Assembly: GCA_008081175.1 (NCBI GenBank)
Contig: VMCW01000107.1
Span: 1-7,407, forward strand
Source of the DNA: Flavobacteriaceae bacterium
Lineage (GTDB): Bacteria; Bacteroidota; Bacteroidia; Flavobacteriales; Flavobacteriaceae
DNA length: 7,407 bases
Direction of reading: 5' to 3'
The notes beneath the pieces were generated by a model. That model worked only from the letters and a program-made list of their open reading frames with translations, was not told the origin of the DNA and searched no databases. Positions 7,077 to 7,407 of the stretch are shown in pieces; position 1 is the stretch's first letter; each line of letters begins with the position of its first letter. The position numbers were made by a program, and so were the translations under genes.

Positions 7077-7407
7077 CTACTTCTGCTGCATACAAACGAC
7101 CCTCTTCCCACCAGGATTCCATTTCTTTTTGATTGAAGACAAGGGATTGTGTCGTTAAAACACGGGGTGTATAAAACATCTGAAGTTTTGCCTTCTTTTG
7201 ATTCGCTAAAAGTGCTCCTACTTTACGATTATCCTGTGTAATTTGATCGCCCATAAAGTCTAATGTAGATAGCAACAAATCAAAAGCATTTGTAGAACGC
7301 ATTCGATTGAATTGTTGAACTTCTGTATTTAGTAAAATAGCATCTACCTCAGGAGCTCCTAGCCGCAAAGCTTCTTCTATTGCAATGACGCAACCAAATC
7401 CACCGTC
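7054..7407 (-). CDS. Probable patatin-like phospholipase, C-terminal part (5' end outside window)
   Basis: The frame is open to the right edge on the minus strand and codes for the last 117 residues before a TGA stop. The fragment begins at the edge with DGGFGCVIAIEEALRLGAPE and continues VDAILLNTE. This resembles the region around the catalytic aspartate (DG[GA]) of patatin-like serine acyl hydrolases, followed by the usual 'P..EA...GA..I..I' helix and strand. The nucleophile motif GxSxG and the glycine-rich oxyanion motif would lie upstream and cannot be checked. The rest (about 90 residues, with TPRVLTTQSLVFNQ and a WWEEGR helix near the end) is mostly helical and not diagnostic. The TTG at 7368 is internal because the reading frame is family-like before it. 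If correct, the enzyme would release fatty acids from lipids using a Ser-Asp dyad. The gene overlaps the convergent amidohydrolase by 23 bp. Confidence 0.62.
   Translation of the reverse strand, partial: DGGFGCVIAIEEALRLGAPEVDAILLNTEVQQFNRMRSTNAFDLLLSTLDFMGDQITQDNRKVGALLANQKKAKLQMFYTPRVLTTQSLVFNQKEMESWWEEGRLYAAEVVNSGNPS

Noticed and set aside
7366..7368. TTG as the start codon of the minus-strand gene at the right edge
   Set aside because: The frame stays open to the window edge and the residues before the TTG (DGGFG..IAIEEA) match the patatin catalytic-aspartate region, so the gene is a partial one that begins outside the window.
1..7407. Possible mobile element, CRISPR array, tRNA/rRNA, defence or secretion system
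   Set aside because: Virtually all bases are in recognisable chromosomal genes; I saw no transposase, integrase, regular short repeats with spacers, RNA-gene signature or att-like flanking repeats.

Overview
This window is an AT-rich, densely coding chromosomal segment, most likely from a marine-type member of the Flavobacteriia (Bacteroidota). The reasons are the gene families present (a flavobacterial-style YciO/Sua5 protein beside a PcrA/UvrD helicase, a DUF1015 protein and a Gfo/Idh/MocA oxidoreductase), the AT-rich translation starts without a Shine-Dalgarno sequence, and the signal peptides ending in -FAQ / -NAQ that are common in this group. The taxon is inferred from protein style; no rRNA or marker gene was available to test it.

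Layout from left to right. (1) Positions 1-1511, plus strand: the C-terminal end of a Gfo/Idh/MocA-type oxidoreductase, cut by the window edge, followed 10 bp later by a complete DUF1015 protein. (2) Positions 1512-4450, minus strand: a two-gene unit, a PcrA/UvrD-like DNA helicase followed by a YciO-like Sua5/YrdC-fold protein, with stop and start overlapping as TAATG. This unit converges on the DUF1015 gene with no base between the two stop codons. (3) Positions 4451-4544: a 94-bp divergent intergenic region, the only real gap in the window, which must hold the promoters for both flanking units. (4) Positions 4545-7076, plus strand: two tandem exported M20D-type amidohydrolases of identical length (420 residues), about 69% identical by hand count and separated by 6 bp. 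(5) Positions 7054-7407, minus strand: the C-terminal end of a probable patatin-like phospholipase, running off the right edge and overlapping the second amidohydrolase tail-to-tail by 23 bp.

Most of the window looks like ordinary housekeeping chromosome: DNA repair, a tRNA-modification-type fold and central metabolism. I saw no mobile element, CRISPR array, RNA gene, defence system or other clearly new multi-gene system. The parts most worth a second look are the tandem amidohydrolase pair, which has charge-reversing changes next to the metal-binding glutamate, the DUF1015 protein with its ParB/sulfiredoxin-like DGHHR motif, and the YciO-like protein lacking the usual SAN motif.
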